Assembly: GCF_046054165.1 (NCBI RefSeq)
Contig: NZ_JBFNXK010000006.1
Location: 203,020-267,019 of the forward strand
Source: Celerinatantimonas sp046054165
Lineage (GTDB): Bacteria > Pseudomonadota > Gammaproteobacteria > Enterobacterales > Celerinatantimonadaceae
Reading direction: 5' to 3'
Length of the DNA stretch: 64,000 nucleotides
Shown here: positions 63,575 to 64,000 of the stretch, piece after piece
Layout of the letters: every line of letters begins with the position of its first letter
How positions within the stretch are numbered: the stretch's first letter is position 1
Notes under the pieces: generated by a model
Seen by the model: only the letters and a program-made list of their open reading frames with translations
What the model was told of the DNA's origin: nothing
Database searches by the model: none
Made by a program: the position numbers and the translations under genes

Positions 63575-63693
63575 TGCCTGGCAGTGACCTACTCTCACAT
63601 GGGGAAACCCCACACTATCATCGGCGCAGTTGCGTTTCACGTCTGAGTTCGGCATGGGTTCAGGTGGTTCCACAACGCTATGGCTACCAGGCA
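63575..63693 (-). rRNA. rrf: 5S ribosomal RNA
   Basis: The minus strand begins TGCCTGGTAGCCATAGCG and ends AGGTCACTGCCAGGCA, so the ends pair as helix I. The interior has the conserved GAACCACCTGAACCCATGCC and CCGAACTCAG blocks of gammaproteobacterial 5S rRNA. Length 119 nt. It is downstream of 23S in the same operon. Confidence 0.97.
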
Positions 63694-63798
63694 TAAACTG
63701 GTGCTCTAACTTCCCAGAAAAAACTAAATTCTCTTATCTCAATCCCACAAGCAACAAGCGCTCTTAATCTTTAAAGCACAACCCCACTTAGGCGTTGT

Positions 63799-64000
63799 AT
63801 GGTTAAGCCTCTCGGGTCATTAGTACAGGTTAGCTCAATGCCTCACAGCACTTACACACCCTGCCTATCTACGTCCTCGTCTCGGACGGCCCTTCAGGAG
63901 ACTCTAAGTCTCAGTGAGAATTTATCTTGAGGCCTGCTTCACGCTTAGATGCTTTCAGCGTTTATCAGTCCCGAACTTAGCTACCCGGCAATGCCACTGG
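63799..64000 (-). rRNA. rrl: 23S ribosomal RNA, 3' end only
   Basis: On the minus strand the last bases read GTACTAATGACCCGAGAGG then CTTAACC, the conserved 3' end of 23S rRNA. Upstream sequence includes the sarcin-distal helices (for example the complement of CTTAGATGCTTTCAGC). The gene continues beyond the window. The 105-base spacer to 5S (63694-63798) contains no tRNA. Confidence 0.96.

Noticed and set aside
63299..63694. 131-codon minus-strand open frame
   Set aside because: It covers the 5S rRNA gene, the rrn terminator and REP-like repeats; no protein family pattern is visible.
63694..63798. tRNA gene in the 23S-5S spacer
   Set aside because: No cloverleaf or CCA-type end could be found.
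1..64000. CRISPR array
   Set aside because: No regularly spaced direct repeats were seen anywhere in the window.

Overview
The window is chromosomal DNA of a gammaproteobacterium. Single-copy core genes (gmk, rpoZ, spoT with its UUG start, dsbA, srkA, yihD, pgi, polB and an rRNA operon end) have the sizes and motifs of enteric and vibrio-type bacteria. A LuxO/LuxU phosphorelay, CsrB-type RNAs, a ProU osmoprotectant importer with a CosR/EctR-like MarR regulator, and many c-di-GMP proteins point to a salt-tolerant relative of Vibrionales or Alteromonadales. The genus cannot be fixed from the sequence; a Celerinatantimonas-like organism is one guess.

Layout. 1-1.6 kb: end of a pseudaminic acid locus (pseF, cut by the window edge, and pseG). 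1.8-2.9 kb: MscS-type channel. 3.1-9.0 kb: Fur-boxed heme uptake operon (TonB-dependent receptor, hemS, hmuTUV), converging on a Dps-family gene. 9.6-13.7 kb: grxB, then gmk-rpoZ-spoT. 13.8-15.8 kb: chemoreceptor with a C-terminal PilZ domain. 15.8-27.1 kb: dsbA, srkA and yihD on the minus strand, with a type I restriction-modification island (hsdM, hsdS, hsdR plus broken defence genes) inserted between srkA and yihD. 27.2-36.5 kb: diguanylate cyclase, pgi, CSS-type EAL protein, polB with an apparent AUC start, glgX-type debranching enzyme. 36.6-37.9 kb: a small unknown gene and two tandem CsrB-like RNAs. 38.0-43.3 kb: MarR regulator, LysR regulator and proVWX. 43.9-50.7 kb: sucrose locus (scrK, scrB, scrY, scrA, scrR). 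50.8-55.9 kb: luxO-luxU-nosP-hybrid kinase operon. 56-63.3 kb: yjbQ, an HD hydrolase, a GIY-YIG protein, two Tim44-like paralogues around an alkyltransferase-like gene, a SUKH protein and a large HD-GYP protein. 63.3-64 kb: REP-like repeats, rrn terminator, 5S rRNA and the 3' end of 23S rRNA, all rRNA on the minus strand.

How the parts fit together. Much of the window concerns lifestyle switching. The LuxO/LuxU relay is encoded with a FIST-domain (NosP-like) sensor and its hybrid kinase. Two CsrB-like RNAs would titrate CsrA. A GGDEF, an EAL, an HD-GYP and a PilZ protein make, break and read c-di-GMP. Heme uptake is iron-controlled, sucrose use looks controlled by a LacI-type repressor plus CRP, and ProU appears to share an operator motif with the MarR gene. 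The strongest second-look items are the luxO-luxU-nosP-kinase operon, the tandem csrB pair, the polB start and the island that splits yihD from srkA-dsbA.
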